Assembly: GCA_950295325.1 (NCBI GenBank) | Contig: OX485803.1 | Span: 20,026,001 to 20,090,000 of the forward strand | Direction of reading: 5' to 3' | Source: Polytrichum commune | Lineage: Eukaryota > Streptophyta > Polytrichopsida > Polytrichales > Polytrichaceae | DNA: 64,000 nucleotides | Shown: piece by piece, positions 11,146 through 24,300 of the stretch | Layout of the letters: each line of letters opens with the position of its first letter | Numbering within the stretch: position 1 is the stretch's first letter | Program-made: the position numbers and the translations under genes | The notes under the pieces: model-generated | What the model saw: only the letters and a program-made list of their open reading frames with translations | The model's database searches: none | What the model was told of the DNA's origin: nothing

Positions 11146-14100
11146 CTAATCAGAATCGGACATATCGGTGGCTTCCCCATCTGCAACTCGTGTGTCATCA
11201 ACGCCATCACTCTCACCATCATCCAAATTCCCTTGCCTTTGCTGTTTCTGGTTAGCTTTGTCTACATGTAGACTGGATGCCATGGCAGGAGGCACAGATA
11301 TCATACTGACTTGCCCACTGACAGGAGCTCCTGCCATATATCCAGCTACCGAGTCCTCTTTCTTCTTAGGAGCTGCATTTGCTTCAAGTTGGGCCAGCTT
11401 CGCTGCAACATGACGCTTCTCCCTCTCCAATGCTTCACGAATGGCATTTAGATCCTCCCTGCTGTGTTGTTGCAATAATTTTGTAGGAACTACCAATAAC
11501 ACCTGTCACAAACACCAAGTCCAAGACTCAAAAAGTCAGTGTACATCAAGCCCCTATCTTACTATTTATTGAGCTATCCTATTAATGTGCTGTAAATGCA
11601 TCACAGGATGCACTGGGTGATAATTGCACTCTATTATAAAGAAGATGCTCTACAAAAACTCTCCCCACGTCCAGTGTCAACAAAGTCTACATAGTGTACA
11701 AACAATTGAATAAACTTACAGTTTCATTTCAAATTAACTTGCAAGTGAAAAACACAGTAGGTTATGAGACAAATGTACAGATTGAATACCTCAGGACCTA
11801 AGGGAGGGAAAAGTTTAAAATGTTCAACTTTGATCAATTCTTTGGGCCATGCATGGAGGACTTACATTGGCATCCATATGACGCTCAGCAACAGCTTCAG
11901 CAGCAGCTAAAGTAGCTTCTGTTGTGATTTGCACAGGGGACAATCCTTCCACCTGGAGTTGTGGAAATTGCTTCCTCAACTGTTCAAATGTGTCCACTAG
12001 GTTGGTATCTGCAATGCCTCCCTGCACACGCTTTGGCTTTGATTGCACCCACTTATAAACATCATCATACAGCCTTCCCCATAGAGACACCAATAACTCA
12101 ACATCATCTGTTTTCATGGCTACTTCTAATCGCTTTCCCCACTCTTCATCAGCCATTCCACCAGCCATAGTCAACAGCAGAGAACTTCGGAAAACCTTGA
12201 CTTTTGCTCCAAGGTCCTGCACCAAGAGAATAGAACACTTAATGTAGAACATGGACATGCAGTCTTCCAATTCTAGCCCAATCTAAGAAACAAACACCTG
12301 AGATGCAACTAAAGGAAATTGAAGGACACATACTTCCACAGTGGTGCTCTCTTTCACAGCCTTCCGCCAATCTGTTCGCTGCAGCTTCCATGCCTTCAGC
12401 AAACAACTCCATGGAATTTGCTTCTCCAAGTTTAAAATATCCTTTCGCATTATTGACAAAATCTCCTTCATGTTTGGTATTTGAATAGCTTCGTGCCTAA
12501 CTTTCTCTTCACTTGGTTGTTCATAATTGATCCAATTTGGTCGTGCTCCTTCATCTTCCACAATGTGCTCTGGTGGCTTGTTCTCTACTCCTGCTACCAG
12601 AGTAGGCTCTGAGATCAGACCTTCTCCTGGACCACCACGTCTAATTGCACGTGATGCATAAACCTGCAGAATTGCCAACTCAAGATTAAGCAAAGGGCAA
12701 TACATCAGTGAACATTATCAAAAGTAGCAGATATAGTCTGAATACAAGGAACTGTTTGGCAAAGGAGGATGACCCTACCTTTCGATAAGGATCAGATTCA
12801 ACCGCTGGACTGGCAGTAGGCCCTCTAATTGCCAGGGCACTACGTTTTGAACGTACTGTGAAAGAATCTCCAGATTCAAGAATTGGCACAACTTCGGTAA
12901 TGCTTTCAACCTCCACAATTTCTGTCAAAGACAATATTCATCATGATGACCCAATTTACTCATCTTTTAAGTCATCTATGAGGGAGACAAAATTACCTTC
13001 ACATACTAAAGCAACAAGTTCATGTAGCATAGGGAAATAGAGAAAAGTAGAAAAGTCCATTCATGATATTGAAAGGCTTTTAAGAATTAAGGTTGCTGAC
13101 TCCAGGTTAACCCTGTGCTGTACCCTAAGTGAAGAGCCTAAAAGTGCTAGAACCCTAGCCTTCTGACTACCATAATCACACTCTTGAGCATTCACCTTGC
13201 TTGTGCATGGCGACAACTAGAGTTAATACTGCCATTAATTCCCAGTATCAATACAAGTTCACATAAGACTGTCATGACATATAAAGAAATATTGTCAGAA
13301 ATTTATCTATATACTAAATATTGTCATTACTCAGGAGCCCAATAGCATGCATCCTTGATCATGATAAGCACTCAAAATGCATAATGCAAAGCCCGATGAA
13401 CTTTTGAATCAGAGCAAATAGTACACAGAATTACCAGTTCCATTACCATGCTGTTTTGGCAGATCCTTGTACTCAATCAGGCCTTCCCATACTTGAGGCC
13501 GTTCTAGCAATTGACCACCACTGCTGGACCCCTCCACTTTCTGTACCAGAACTTCTGCCTTCTCAATGACAGTTGAAAGTGAGGTTGTTGGCTCCAAGTC
13601 ATAGGGATCATCCTCCTGGACACGATCCACCACTTTTGTCTCCTCTGCCACTCTGCTTGGACTAGTCATCTTTGCATCACTCTGACCAAAGTACAAGACT
13701 AGACAGCTGTTACTACTTAATTGAGATGATTAAAGAAAAGACATCGACTATTCTAGATATTGAACATTCAGAAATCATAGCAACAGGACTTCAACCAGTT
13801 CGGTTGTTTGCCTACTGAATTTTGTGTAAGTTAGTATTTAGTAAACAAGGGCCATTATCCCTCACCTTCCTAAATTTCAAGAGTAGGCCAAAGTTAGATC
13901 CAATATTACAAGGTAATACAAAAAGTTCAATTTACCCGCACTGTATTTAAATTGCACAACTTATGATGTGCATGACAACAAATTGCTAGAGGAATGTGAA
14001 GAGGTATCACCACTTATATCAACCAACTTACCTTAATAATAGGATACAAAGGAAAGCACTCCAATCCCCAGTTTGTCAAGAGCAGCAAAGGGTATTAATA

Positions 14101-17100
14101 AGAAAGATTGTTGGCATACCCCACATGCACCCAGGAAAGATTGCATTCACGTACCTGCATATCCAGGGAGGAGGAACTGGAGGCTCCTGCTGTGCTGCTG
14201 GTAGCTGCCAGGGCCATCGACCTTGTCAAATCTCCCTTCCGGGGTTTCTTATGAGAATCTGTTCTCATACCTTTCACAGGCAATATGGGATAGGCTGCAG
14301 TTGTGACTCTCACATCTATTTTTCCACCTTCTAACACATCATCACTTATGGACAAGGCAGGTTTCACTTTAGCCTCTGCACCAGAAGCAGGCTTTTTCAC
14401 ACTTCCCATCTCATCAGGTGAAGATCCTGACTCTGGATGCTGCTCAATGTCTGTAATATCAACTGGTTGAACATTTTTGTAAGTACCTAGGATTAAGCAG
14501 TTGAATAAGGACCACTACATCAATCTCTGGCCCTAAGTCAAGAGCATCGCATGGTATGATCGAAAGGTGAATGTGAAGTTGAAAAACGTTATCTAAAGTC
14601 TGACGCTGTACCTTCTGCCTCATTCAGGAGCGTAATAATCCCATCTTCCCAGATAGGTATTCAAATTGAAAACAGGGCATTGGGTGTAAATTTGAGAACC
14701 TTAATGCTAGCAATACAGGATAATAGAACCAAAGAAGTTGACAAGACAGAGCTAAACATGAGCCAAATAAAATCAGGTGAAAAAACACATGCAGGGACAC
14801 ACTAATTCTCAGTTTGTGTGCTGACCTCCAAGCTTTTGCAGTGAGCGATACTGTAATCGAACACTCTCACCATTGTCTAATGTTCTGACCAAATACCTAC
14901 AAGGAAAACATAACAGTCTTGTCAAGGAAATTGGGGTTTAAATCCATTCCATCACAAAAGAACTCACAGAAATCAACAAATGATAAATCTAATAATTAAC
15001 CCAATCAGGCAACGTTAACTGCAATGAGTTTACAACCCATTCATACCACCCATTCAGGCACTGCGAGGTGATAATGGCCTCCCGTCCAACAAATCGTTCT
15101 GGCGTTCTCTTGTTACCCTGACCAAGTCACAACGCTAATTAGTAGAGAGCAAAAATGCTTGTCCCCCTTTCGAGAAAGTAAACCGTCAAAAGATATCGTT
15201 ATTCATCAATATGTTCTACTATACTATTGTATAGCACACAGAGTGGTGACAAGGTTGTCAATGTGGAACCACAGTACTTACCTTGATAAGGACTCGATCA
15301 CCCACAGCAAAAGGGAATTGCACTCCTCGTGGCCTTGAACTTTCTAATGGAGGTGTTTGTTCTCCAACAAGAACAGATTCCTGTAACAAATTAAAGAAAC
15401 TTCACCTGCTCATTATATTACTCAAATGTTTGAAAAAAGAAACTATTGTTTCTACGAGACTCCAATTTTCTTGCTTGCTAGAGTTATCATACCCGTGCCA
15501 GCCTTTTCCCCTCAGAACCCTCAGGCTGCTCTGATTGCTCTCTCCTCCTCTTTCCTGCCTTCATGGAGTTGGACTGCCACATGTGATCTTCTCTCTTAAA
15601 AGCCTGTATTGCCGCACGAAGTGCTGCATGACACCAGAAGACCTTCAACCCATATGCAGGAGTGCACCAATAAAATGTAAACAGATGGAAGTTAATCACA
15701 CAACCGTTTCTATGTACTGGAGTTTGAAAAGAGGTTACATGAAAGAACCACATTAAGATAGATATTATGCATAGCCAAGAGCCTTTTCACTTACCAAAAT
15801 TTGGAACAAGTGAATCGGACGGAACAGATGCCCCACAAAGCATGCACTTTCCCTGCATTTCACAAATTGATCAATATATCTCCATCCTTGTATCAGCTGT
15901 GCATATCAGTCTAAACTATGTACAAAAGAATGACAGACATTAGTTGAACACTTTTTCAGTTGTCATAATTCCGGGTTCTAGGTCAAACTCACCGTCTCAC
16001 AGAGTGCCTTGATGCTGGCGCTACCAAAAGAATGTCCACACCTAGTGACCATGGCATCGTCCATAAATGCTCCTCTGTCAAATCCTAGAGCACAATGTCA
16101 GTTGATGACCTTCAAAACTTTTGACTAAGTTTTCAAGCTGACTGCCTGCACCTTGACTTTCGCATAAAATGAGCTAATTCCCATCCAATCACTAGTTCAA
16201 AACCTAAACATTAATATCAGAGCCAAATATAGAAAGGTCTTTAGGACAAGATTCTTCTGCAGTCTAAAGGTTTATGAAGAACCTGGTGAACAAATAGGGA
16301 ACAATAGACCTTGTGAAAAATCTTACAAAGATTGTGGATGTTGCGATAGGTGAATAATTCAAAGATACCTAAGGGACGCAATTTCCAGTGTCGGTTTTTA
16401 TAATAATGTGCGGAGCATGACCAGACCACCTCCCACAAGATGAAATAGTGTATATTAACTACTCCACAAATTGTTCAAATTTTCAAAATTGCCAACACAT
16501 CTATGTAGAATCATTCAGAAGCCATCCATAAGACTTGACAAAGAGCCCTACAAAAAGACCTAGGAATAAAGCAGCGAGTAAGAGTTGACAGGCTGAAAAT
16601 ACAACAAGAAGAAATAGAACAGGGAAAGCAAGCTCAAAGGCAAAACCAGATATTTTCATATTGAATGAGAATTCGATGACAGTGGTTCCAAAACCTGATC
16701 TCAAAACATATTTCTTCTCCAGAATCCTCCAAACCATTCTAGAAGTGGCAACATAAAAGACATAAGATTGAAAAAAGCTTCAACCTCGTAAACTCTTACA
16801 AACCATCGTCAAAGCACATGCACTCATCCATATTCCGTCCAGCTGAAAGCCGGATTGCTTCAGACACAAGACATGGCAAGTTTGCAGTTTAGCAGATTGC
16901 CCTAGGACATATGTGTGCACGCACACAATCCAGCTTGTTGCTCATTGTCTCGTCGTGCCACACATACAGATGCTATTTACAGGTGGGTATCAGTTAACAG
17001 ACCTGACTCCTGACATTTGATATTAAAGAAGACAGCGGCGTGACTCACTCAGTCTTACATGACATATTCTATTTTCAAAATTTAACTTATGGGTGTACAT

Positions 17101-17670
17101 TATTTTTTCGGTAGTACATTACTATGGAAGTGGGAAATGCGAATGGCATCGAACATACGAGACGGGATCAGAGAGAACATGGCGCAAAGATGCCTCCAAC
17201 ATTGCTGTGTTGTCAGTGTGCGCAGAAGAATTGGCCTTCACAGGTGTTTGAAATTGCATACCACGCTGCAGCAACCCATCAGGGGCCCCATTCATTGCAG
17301 CATTGGAGGCCAAGAAATCGGAATGAGAGAATAATTTTTTTTCATTGGGCCTGAGGTTGCCATCCCCATCCCCATCGCCGCCTGAGGTGGTTGTTGCAGC
17401 ATTAAGAGCTCGATGAATTGTAGGGTCCAAAAGTGCACTGGCTGCTATCAGTGGAGAGGAACAAGGAGACATTTGAACAGGAAGGCTAGTAGGGGGAGAT
17501 TCAGAGGTCTGATGTTTCTCGAGAACTTTGTCAACATCCATTACCGTGCTGCAGTTACCATCCTTCTTCTTAATTTTATACTCTGTCTGCAAAGAGGACG
17601 ACTCTGCCCCTTCCTTTACTTCTGCATCATTTGTGTTGTTCCGATCAAGCTGCATAGCATTGTGCTCCAT
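11146..17670 (-). CDS. PUB62-like U-box domain E3 ubiquitin ligase with long C-terminal extension
   Basis: About 14 exons with canonical splice sites. The exon at 17159-17670 is Ser/Gly/Asp-rich (MEHNAMQLDR..., GGDGDGDGN). The U-box is assembled from exons near 16806-16845, 16009-16085, 15794-15852 and 15494-15626: GRNMDECMCFDDG, FDRGAFMDDAMVTRCGHSFG, GKCMLCGASVP, SLVPNFALRAAIQAFKRED. Exons at 15281-15382, 15048-15118 and 14825-14898 give a KOW/Tudor-like module (FPFAVGDRVLIKGNKRTPER, GREAIITSQCLNGWY, RTLDNGESVRLQYRSL) that is conserved in PUB62/PUB63. A long tail of five or more exons follows (to 11146), with Ser-rich and acidic stretches, a helical segment (WKLQRTDWRKAV) and a coiled-coil-like last exon ending DMSDSD. 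Expected role: ubiquitin transfer from an E2. The substrate is unknown. The splice phase between the first and second exons is unresolved, so a small exon may be missing. An upstream ATG at 17881 (MASSTGEAKG) is an alternative start. Confidence 0.82.
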
Positions 17671-18791
17671 AATTTTGAACTCACTCTTGCGCTTTCCTTC
17701 TCTTTTGCAACAACAGATGAGATGGGGGCTCTTCCTTTCTGGTCAACTTAGCAAATGTAGAGCATGTAGGATGCTACTACAAAGCACACCCCATCATTCT
17801 CAAACAGGTGTAAGTATGAATGCGAAGAAAATAATTGGTAACAATCGTCGTGCCTTTGGCCTCTCCAGTCGAAGACGCCATAGTCCGCTAAAATCCATCC
17901 AATGAAATGGGAGATATTAAGTGAAGCATATATACTTAACCTTGGGACTATTCCGACCTGTCGACTCTCAACTGGCTTCTGTCTGCCTTTTCTCTCCGAA
18001 GACCACAAGATCAAATTTCTCCTCCCTCATTCTCTTTCTCCCTTTTTGTTCCCTAGTCACGGTACAAACTGTAAACTGGACTTAGACCAGGACCTGATTG
18101 TATATTAGTCACTTTGTATTTTTTGTTCAATTTTGTTGGGGAAAGACAGCTTTTTTGATGTACATTCGAAGCACTGCATGACAACAATATCATAATTCAT
18201 ACTAATCCCATTGTACATCATCCACGAACCCAAAATTTTAACCAAAAAATGTTGTGAAGACTCAAATATGCCAACAATTTTGCCTAAACGGACAACCTAG
18301 ACAAGCTAGCATAAGCATTGTAAGCATCCATGAATTCAACTTAACGCATATAGATTTGAATCATTGATCTTGTTGCAAAGGTTTTTTAATCCCTTGGAGT
18401 CTAGGGATGATCCCACCAAGGAGGCCAAGAATGCTATGTCGGGGTTGCTTGAAATTCAATTTAAGTGACTAAAATTTACAAGGTTAGAGGCCTACCCTTT
18501 ATTCTGATTGGGAATGGAAGACCTACATGTGAGTTCAAAATCAATGAAATTCTATAAACGAGCGATCTTGTTGGTTGAGAGAAAAATTTAGACCCAAGAA
18601 ATCCAGGTCTAAGATATGAAGATATGAAGTGGCCCTAATGCAGTATCACTTTCTGCCTATTATTGTCAGTCCCCATATGAGACCTCAAGAAAATCTTGCA
18701 AATTCTTTGCATTGACACTGAAACATAACATTCTCATCAAAATGGAAACATCAAATCTCATATTGCAAAGCAAAGTCTCAGAGAGGCTTAC
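17671..18791. other. 5' flank of the U-box gene and intergenic DNA
   Basis: It holds the probable 5' leader of the minus-strand U-box gene, including an alternative ATG at 17881 and an acceptor-like site TTGACCAG near 17740. Beyond about 18000 no gene, repeat or RNA was recognised. Confidence 0.45.
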
Positions 18792-19027
18792 CATAAAGTC
18801 CCAGTATTCATCTGTGAAGTGCATCACCTGCAATTCCACTCTTCACCTGAGTTAGACCAACATTTCTATACTTGACATTACTCAATTGATGTAGATGACT
18901 TTACTTGGTGAAATATTTGAACCCAAATATGTAACAAACATCAACATGAGAAAGAGATGAAGGGAAATTGCACCTACCTCATCACAAACTGCTCTTGCGT
19001 ACTTCAGTTCCTCTTCCCATGGGCACC
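18792..19027 (-). pseudogene. tRNA-specific 2-thiouridylase (MnmA/TRMU-like) fragment, two exons
   Basis: Exon 18978-19027 (acceptor ATGCCAG, donor GTAGGT) encodes GCPWEEELKYARAVCDE. Exon 18792-18827 (acceptor TTGCAG, donor GTAAGC) encodes VMHFTDEYWDFM. Both match the N-terminal half of plant MnmA-type thiouridylases (CPWEEDLKYA.AVC, then VxLTDEYW). The five or six residues usually between them (VPLEV-like) are missing. No P-loop (SGGVDSS) exon was found upstream and no RTPNPDVLCN exon downstream. The next MnmA segment of the protein lies 3.2 kb upstream instead (22223-22342), so the order is wrong for one gene. Intact splice sites suggest a DNA-level copy and not a retrocopy. Confidence 0.72.
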
Positions 19028-19524
19028 CTGGCATAGAATTTTTCCTGCGACCATAGGCAAAAAGGTTGGCAAAAAGAAGAGGATTGAATCTCAACAGTAA
19101 ACATTCTGTCTATTGCCCATAAAGCAAAACCAATTATTCTGGTTGACAGAAGCAAAGATGGAATCTCAGAAACATAGTTATGTAAGATTTCGTCACAAAA
19201 CATTAAAGACATAGACAAGAAGACTTCAGAGAGTTGCAACCAACTTCAGACAACATGGTTTAGAAAAGAGTGATTCAAAGTTTTCATGTTATGGCTCAGG
19301 AAAAGCCCCGAGGACATTTTGAAAAACAAGAAATAGCATTCAAAATCTGCTAGCTACTATTTACATGGGTATTTGATGAGTCTGGAGTTTGTGGTTTTAA
19401 GTGGTCTCGAGAAGCAGACCAGAACCGAGATTTAGAGGTTTGGGAAGAATTGGTGAAATTAGAGTTATTCGTAAAATAAAGTAGATGAAACCATGGGTTT
19501 CGTCCCAACCCTGAGTTTATGAGA

Positions 19525-19850
19525 ATTAATACAAAGTCACCCAAGTTTTCTTAATGCTTAAATTATCATACACCAAAAGCGGTGTCAAAAAGTTGGGCTA
19601 TCAAAAACCGGCTTTCTAGCTTGTCCTACTAGGATGGGTGGGCCAAGCTAGCTTTGCATAGGCCAATCCGAGATTTAGGATAGCGTGTCCCACGTGCATA
19701 CCCTATTTTAGATCCTAAAATACTCTCAAAGTTTGACAGGTGCAAAGAGGAGGTCCCAAAATTTGCACCCAACTTTCAAAATAGGCTCCAATACACAATG
19801 AGCTAATGAGCTCAAAATGGAAAGTTTTCTCAGAGGATCAAACCCATGGT
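19525..19850. repeat. Dispersed repeat family C, copy 1
   Basis: It shares ordered blocks with 30360-30740: CCAAGTTTT.TTAA, GGCTTTCTAGCTTG, CTACTAGGAT, CCAAGCTAGC.TTGCATAGG, TTTAGATCC. Both copies are in the same orientation. A shorter trace (GAGAGTCCATGCATAAGT) lies near 22150. No terminal structure was identified. Confidence 0.55.
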
Positions 19851-20120
19851 TTCATCTTCCTTTGAGGTACTTTACAGATATCTTTATTATGTTGTTGTCA
19901 ACTATGAAAAGAGCTCCCTATGCATGAGCAATTTTTGCTATTCCCTGAAAACAGAAACCAAAAATGTTGTTTGGTGTCAATTTTCATGTAATAACAACAC
20001 TATTCTATCAAAACAAAAAGAAATCAAATTAAAAACAATTGTGTTCCATACAATGAATATGAACTTTAAAAAACATTAAGACATACAAATTTATGAGCAC
20101 AAGGGACGGTAGTATATTAC

Positions 20121-20204
20121 CCAGATTTCTGTTGACGAGGATTAGTGGGACTCTCAATCCACACAAACTTGGTTTTAGGTCCAACTGCTGCAGTATCTAT
20201 TTGC
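20121..20204 (-). pseudogene. Cystathionine beta-lyase exon fragment
   Basis: A single exon of 84 bp between acceptor TTTCTGCAG and donor GTAATA encodes QIDTAAVGPKTKFVWIESP followed by TNPRQQKSG. This matches the Cys/Met-metabolism PLP-enzyme family. It is closest to plant cystathionine beta-lyase (IGPxTKLVWxESPTNPRQQISD). Only this segment is present. The PLP-lysine exon and all flanking exons are absent within several kb. It lies between two pieces of an unrelated thiouridylase gene, which suggests exon capture or rearrangement. Confidence 0.7.
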
Positions 20205-20759
20205 CTGCAGAAATGAGCACAATGACTTGAAGAAACAGCTAGTACAGAAGCTGCATTCACATTAAGTTCATGCATAATATTCAACATTTTATATAAAATC
20301 TAAAACAAATGAACCCTCAGGAAATACATGAAAACCTGGACCCTAATGTAAACCCGTCCTAATAAGTTGCAATTGAACATACCAGTATATTAACCCCCAT
20401 TCAAAATATTGTATTTAGTGTCACCAATTATATTTGTCTTGCTCAACTAATTGTAAACCATCTGTGTAGTGTCACCAACACTAAACATAAACCTAACATT
20501 ATTTGTCGTTCCTTGTAAAAACAAAGTTGGGCATAATAGATTTACAATGTTGCAATTACTGGCTCTTACTAAGTGGTTTTCCATCCAAATTTCAATAATT
20601 CATGACAGTAATTCATTACAAAAATGTTAGGATGCAAAATATAAAAAAAATGGATGAGTTACAAGCAAGTTGGGATGTCAGTACTTGTAAACTTATTCAT
20701 AAGTATCATTAGAGAAGTTAACACAATGACATAAAACACCATATAAAACTAAATATAGT

Positions 20760-21180
20760 ATTTAGTGTAGTAACACCTAGATGTCACCTACAGTACACCA
20801 TTTATGGTATGTCACTTACTTTTCGGAATTACATAATGTGATAACTTCTTACTCTAGAGTCCTTTTTTAGGAGCAATGGTTGTATAGGTTGTTCATACAT
20901 TCTAGAACATAATTGACTTTGCTCAGTAAAATATTACACTCTCAATAAATCAATAAATAGTTATAACACTGTAACTCTGAATAGTGAGTGACACTATACA
21001 GTGTACACTAAATGTTCTATTTAGTGTCACTCACTTTTTGGAATTACACAATGATATAACTATTTACTGTATATCTCAACTTTTGTCAACAGAGGTCAAA
21101 TTGGTTGCTTGGACATTATAGAACATTAACATCTTTACTTGGTAAAAAATTACCTTAATAGTAAAAACACAAAGCACTAT
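20760..21180. repeat. Two direct repeats of about 150 bp with TTTAGTGTCAC motifs
   Basis: Segments beginning near 20813 (TCACTTACTTTTCGGAATTA) and near 21025 (TCACTCACTTTTTGGAATTA) run parallel for about 150 bp. Both end near a GGTAAA/AGTAAAATATTAC-like block. Several short inverted copies of TATTTAGTGTCAC lie around them (20410, 20762, 21015). AT-rich, non-coding. Confidence 0.5.
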
Positions 21181-22222
21181 GTACACATACGAAGAGAGGG
21201 GATTATCCTTTACAAGCATACCTCTCACTTATCCAACATCGAAACTTCAACCCCTATAAGTTTGTTGGCGATTCATCTTGAATCAATGAACGGGGAGAAC
21301 CGACCACTAGTTACAGATGAACTGGTTGATTTTGAGAAATTACCGGTTGAAGTTCAAGACTTCAGGAAAATTACCAATCATTTTAGAAAAAGCTATAAAA
21401 TATACTGTAACACGTAATCTGTTGGACTTGTAAACACTAGGATCTTGACTGATTATGCCCAAAAATCTCCCCTGACACTGTCTTAAATGACTTCATGTAG
21501 ACTAATTCAGGGTCTTCAAAATGAATTCCAGTGTCAAATCAACTAAAAAAAGTAACTTCCAGGTTGCATATTATTTTAAGTGTTCTATGTTGGATGAATG
21601 AGAGGTATGCTTGTATACAATAATTCCCTCTCTCCCACGTATCCCTTGGACTTTCTGAATTATCATTCAGTTGTAATCAAGAGAGGATGAAGTGACAAGT
21701 CTAAATCACACCTCAAACTTCGTAATTGACTTGCCATCCGTTTGAAGACCATAAAAATTTGTGTAATTGTTGCCTGAGCATGTGATTTATTTGACACCAG
21801 ATACATTCACCCGGAAGGGCAAAGGATTTGTGGTGGCTAAGTAGGTAAGCTCATCCAAAAAAGAAGGTGAAAATGCAGTTCCAATGTGGTAAACTTGCTA
21901 TCATCTGAAAACCTTTATATTTTCAACGATTCAACTCCAGAATTGGCAATAGATCTTCAACTAAGGTAAGTAGGTTGTTAAATGGACACTTTGAGCTCAA
22001 CAGTTTGACAAGGTACTCTTCATCTTCGTCCTGAATTTGACATTCCTCATGCAGTATGAAGGTTTAGACATTGCTCGTAACGACCTCAAGAAGTTGAGAG
22101 CACCAAGGACTAATTTAAATAAATTTAAAAAAACATTTAGGGTAGATTTGAGAGTCCATGCATAAGTATTCCCCAAAGTGACTCAAGATGTGGAACTGAA
22201 GAGCAGTTAAATTGTCACATAC

Positions 22223-22342
22223 CTGATCAGCACACAAAGATAATTCGGTCCTCTCTTTCTTGTTGCCGTCACTGGTCAAAATTCTTCTCATCCGTGCATA
22301 ATGTCCAGAAGCCAAGCTGTCAAACTCTGCTTCCTTCATGTG
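22223..22342 (-). pseudogene. tRNA-specific 2-thiouridylase (MnmA/TRMU-like) middle exon, out of order
   Basis: An acceptor (CTCTGGAG) and donor (GTATGT) bound an exon encoding KEAEFDSLASGHYARMRRIL, then a linker, then ELSLCADQ. This is the segment (YDYVxSGHYA...LxxxxDxxKDQ) that follows the CPWEE and TDEYW segments in MnmA-type enzymes. In the minus-strand direction it precedes them here, so the pieces are scrambled or come from two broken copies. No adjoining exons (KDQTYFL, HRGFWFYTIGQ) were found nearby. Confidence 0.72.
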
Positions 22343-24198
22343 CTCCAGAGATGCGCCTGATACATAAATGTATCAAATATCAGGCCCCTGCATCAGGGTT
22401 ATATAGGAGACCTTCAATGCCATCGTCAGTGTGCATAGAACCTTAAGTTTATTTTAATAACTAGAATAATATGTACAGTGCTAGCATTGCCAAGGCAATT
22501 TGAGGGCATCGATGTTTACTATCAGTTAAGGGACAGTTTAAAACTTGATCTTTAGATATGAATGGGAAGAATTCACTTGCTAAGAAACTATCCTTGACAC
22601 ATGTTTTACCACATATCAAACCCGATTCCCTCAATGCGAATTGCACAGAACCACAATATTAATAGTTTGTTTTGTAGCAGAAATACACCAAATGTCCAGC
22701 AGCTCACCAGATTTAATACGTGAGTTACATAGAATTATCTGGATTTGGTGTTTGGCCCGATTGAATCTCAAAAATACTGTGTAATACCTGCACAAGTCGG
22801 ACAAAAATCCTGTCAACTGTTTTGAGTTCCATGGGCTCACTCTTTTCCCCTCAGCTCCACGAATTCATGCCTAATGGATGTAGCACACCTAATTTCAGAG
22901 GTTTCACAGTGTCTTACCTACGTGATATGGAAGACTCACAAATATGTGGCCATCTGCGCTCGCCCTGCAGTATTCACAAGCAACAACAGGTCATTCAACC
23001 CATGCCCAAAGCCAACCTCCTCTCTAATGGCTGAAAAAGTAGGTTCAGCTTCCCATTTCCAGGAGAGGAAAGGAGGATCATCTTGGAAACTCATGGAGAA
23101 AGTGAACTGTATGCAGAAGAGTGTAGAAGAGGGGATCCATATCTCACTCCCCTTCATTTCTTGGGGTAGGTCACTTGCAAATCACCCCTTATCGTAGACC
23201 CTCACAGTCTATTAACTTACAGACTGGGCTAGACGTCAATACGAATTCAAGACTCAACAAGACATCTTGTACAGTAAAATCTGGATAATCAAAAATATCT
23301 GCTCTTCAGTCCTACGATGAATCGCAACACATTTTGTGTGCCGATAGACCGCCAGCCTAGCTCAAAAATCGGTTCTGGCACTTCGACCGTGCTTCCAATA
23401 TTGACCTCAGGGCACTATTGAAACATAACATTCTCCTCAAAATAAAAGTAATCTTCATTCATTTCTTTAATTTCACACACCTGGGTCTATGTAAACCGGG
23501 AGCGAAAGATAGCGTCAATCACGCTTTCAACCAGAAACAGAATATTCTAGAAAGAGAAACTTCTAGAGTCTATGAGACTCAATTGTGCTGTGTATCTTCT
23601 ATTCTTAGAAATGGAAATTTGTCTACAAGCAACTCAGAAGGCAAAATTTACCGGTTCCACTTCAACTTCGACCTACGTGCAAACCCTGCCAGGAACTCTT
23701 CGAATAAGAACCAGGTTTGTCAATTGGAGCTCTATTTTATTTCTATTGAAACCAATGTCGCAATAATAGCCGAAGGTTCAACCCAGACAATTCAGTTAAA
23801 AACATCACCCAACAAGACTCTAAGCCCCTACGGTATGGAATAACCTAAAACCTTAAACACTCCCTCTGTTTTAAGGTTATTCTCAAGGTTGATGCACTGT
23901 CTTTGGGTTTTTCTAGTGCGTTGACAACTAGATCGCTGAGAATAAGGTAAGTGGGTATTAAGATATAGTGCTTTCTTAATCATCACACTGTTTTGCTGAA
24001 CGCTGAAATGTGAACAGAAATGTAACTCGGTCATGTACAAACTACTACAAAAAAAGGGAGCAAGACAAGTTCATGGTCTAAAACGGTCATCTTACATAGC
24101 AAGAAGATGTACATCTTCTGCCAAGAACGCCATAAGTTATCTATGACTCTCTGTCACCACACACCGCCCCACCCCTCCAACAGAATAAATTGAAGTTA
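22343..24198. other. Intergenic stretch without recognised gene
   Basis: Open frames of 70-140 codons occur on both strands (22874-23197, 23418-23843 on plus; 22936-23157 on minus). None has a motif I recognise. The 22936-23157 minus frame (FQDDPPFLSWKWEAEPTF) is Trp/Phe-rich and could be another orphan exon, but this is a guess. Confidence 0.4.
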
Positions 24199-24300
24199 CT
24201 AGGTAGCTGCGGCCTCGGCAACAGAAACTTTAGACTTCTTGGCCTTCTTCAGCTTATTATTAGGTTTCTTCACTTCCCTCTCCGCAGCACTTCTCGCCTT
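24199..24300 (-). pseudogene. Orphan 3' exon of a Lys-rich protein
   Basis: A 33-codon frame follows acceptor CTGATGCAG and ends at TAG. It begins KARSAAEREVKKPNNK, then KKAKKSK, then SVAEAAAT. The composition resembles C-terminal tails of ribosomal or nucleolar proteins, but I cannot assign a family. No upstream exon was seen. It fits the pattern of isolated exons across 18.8-24.3 kb. Confidence 0.35.

Noticed and set aside
22936-23197. Opposed open frames of 73-107 codons
   Set aside because: No splice context or family recognised; kept only as an intergenic note.
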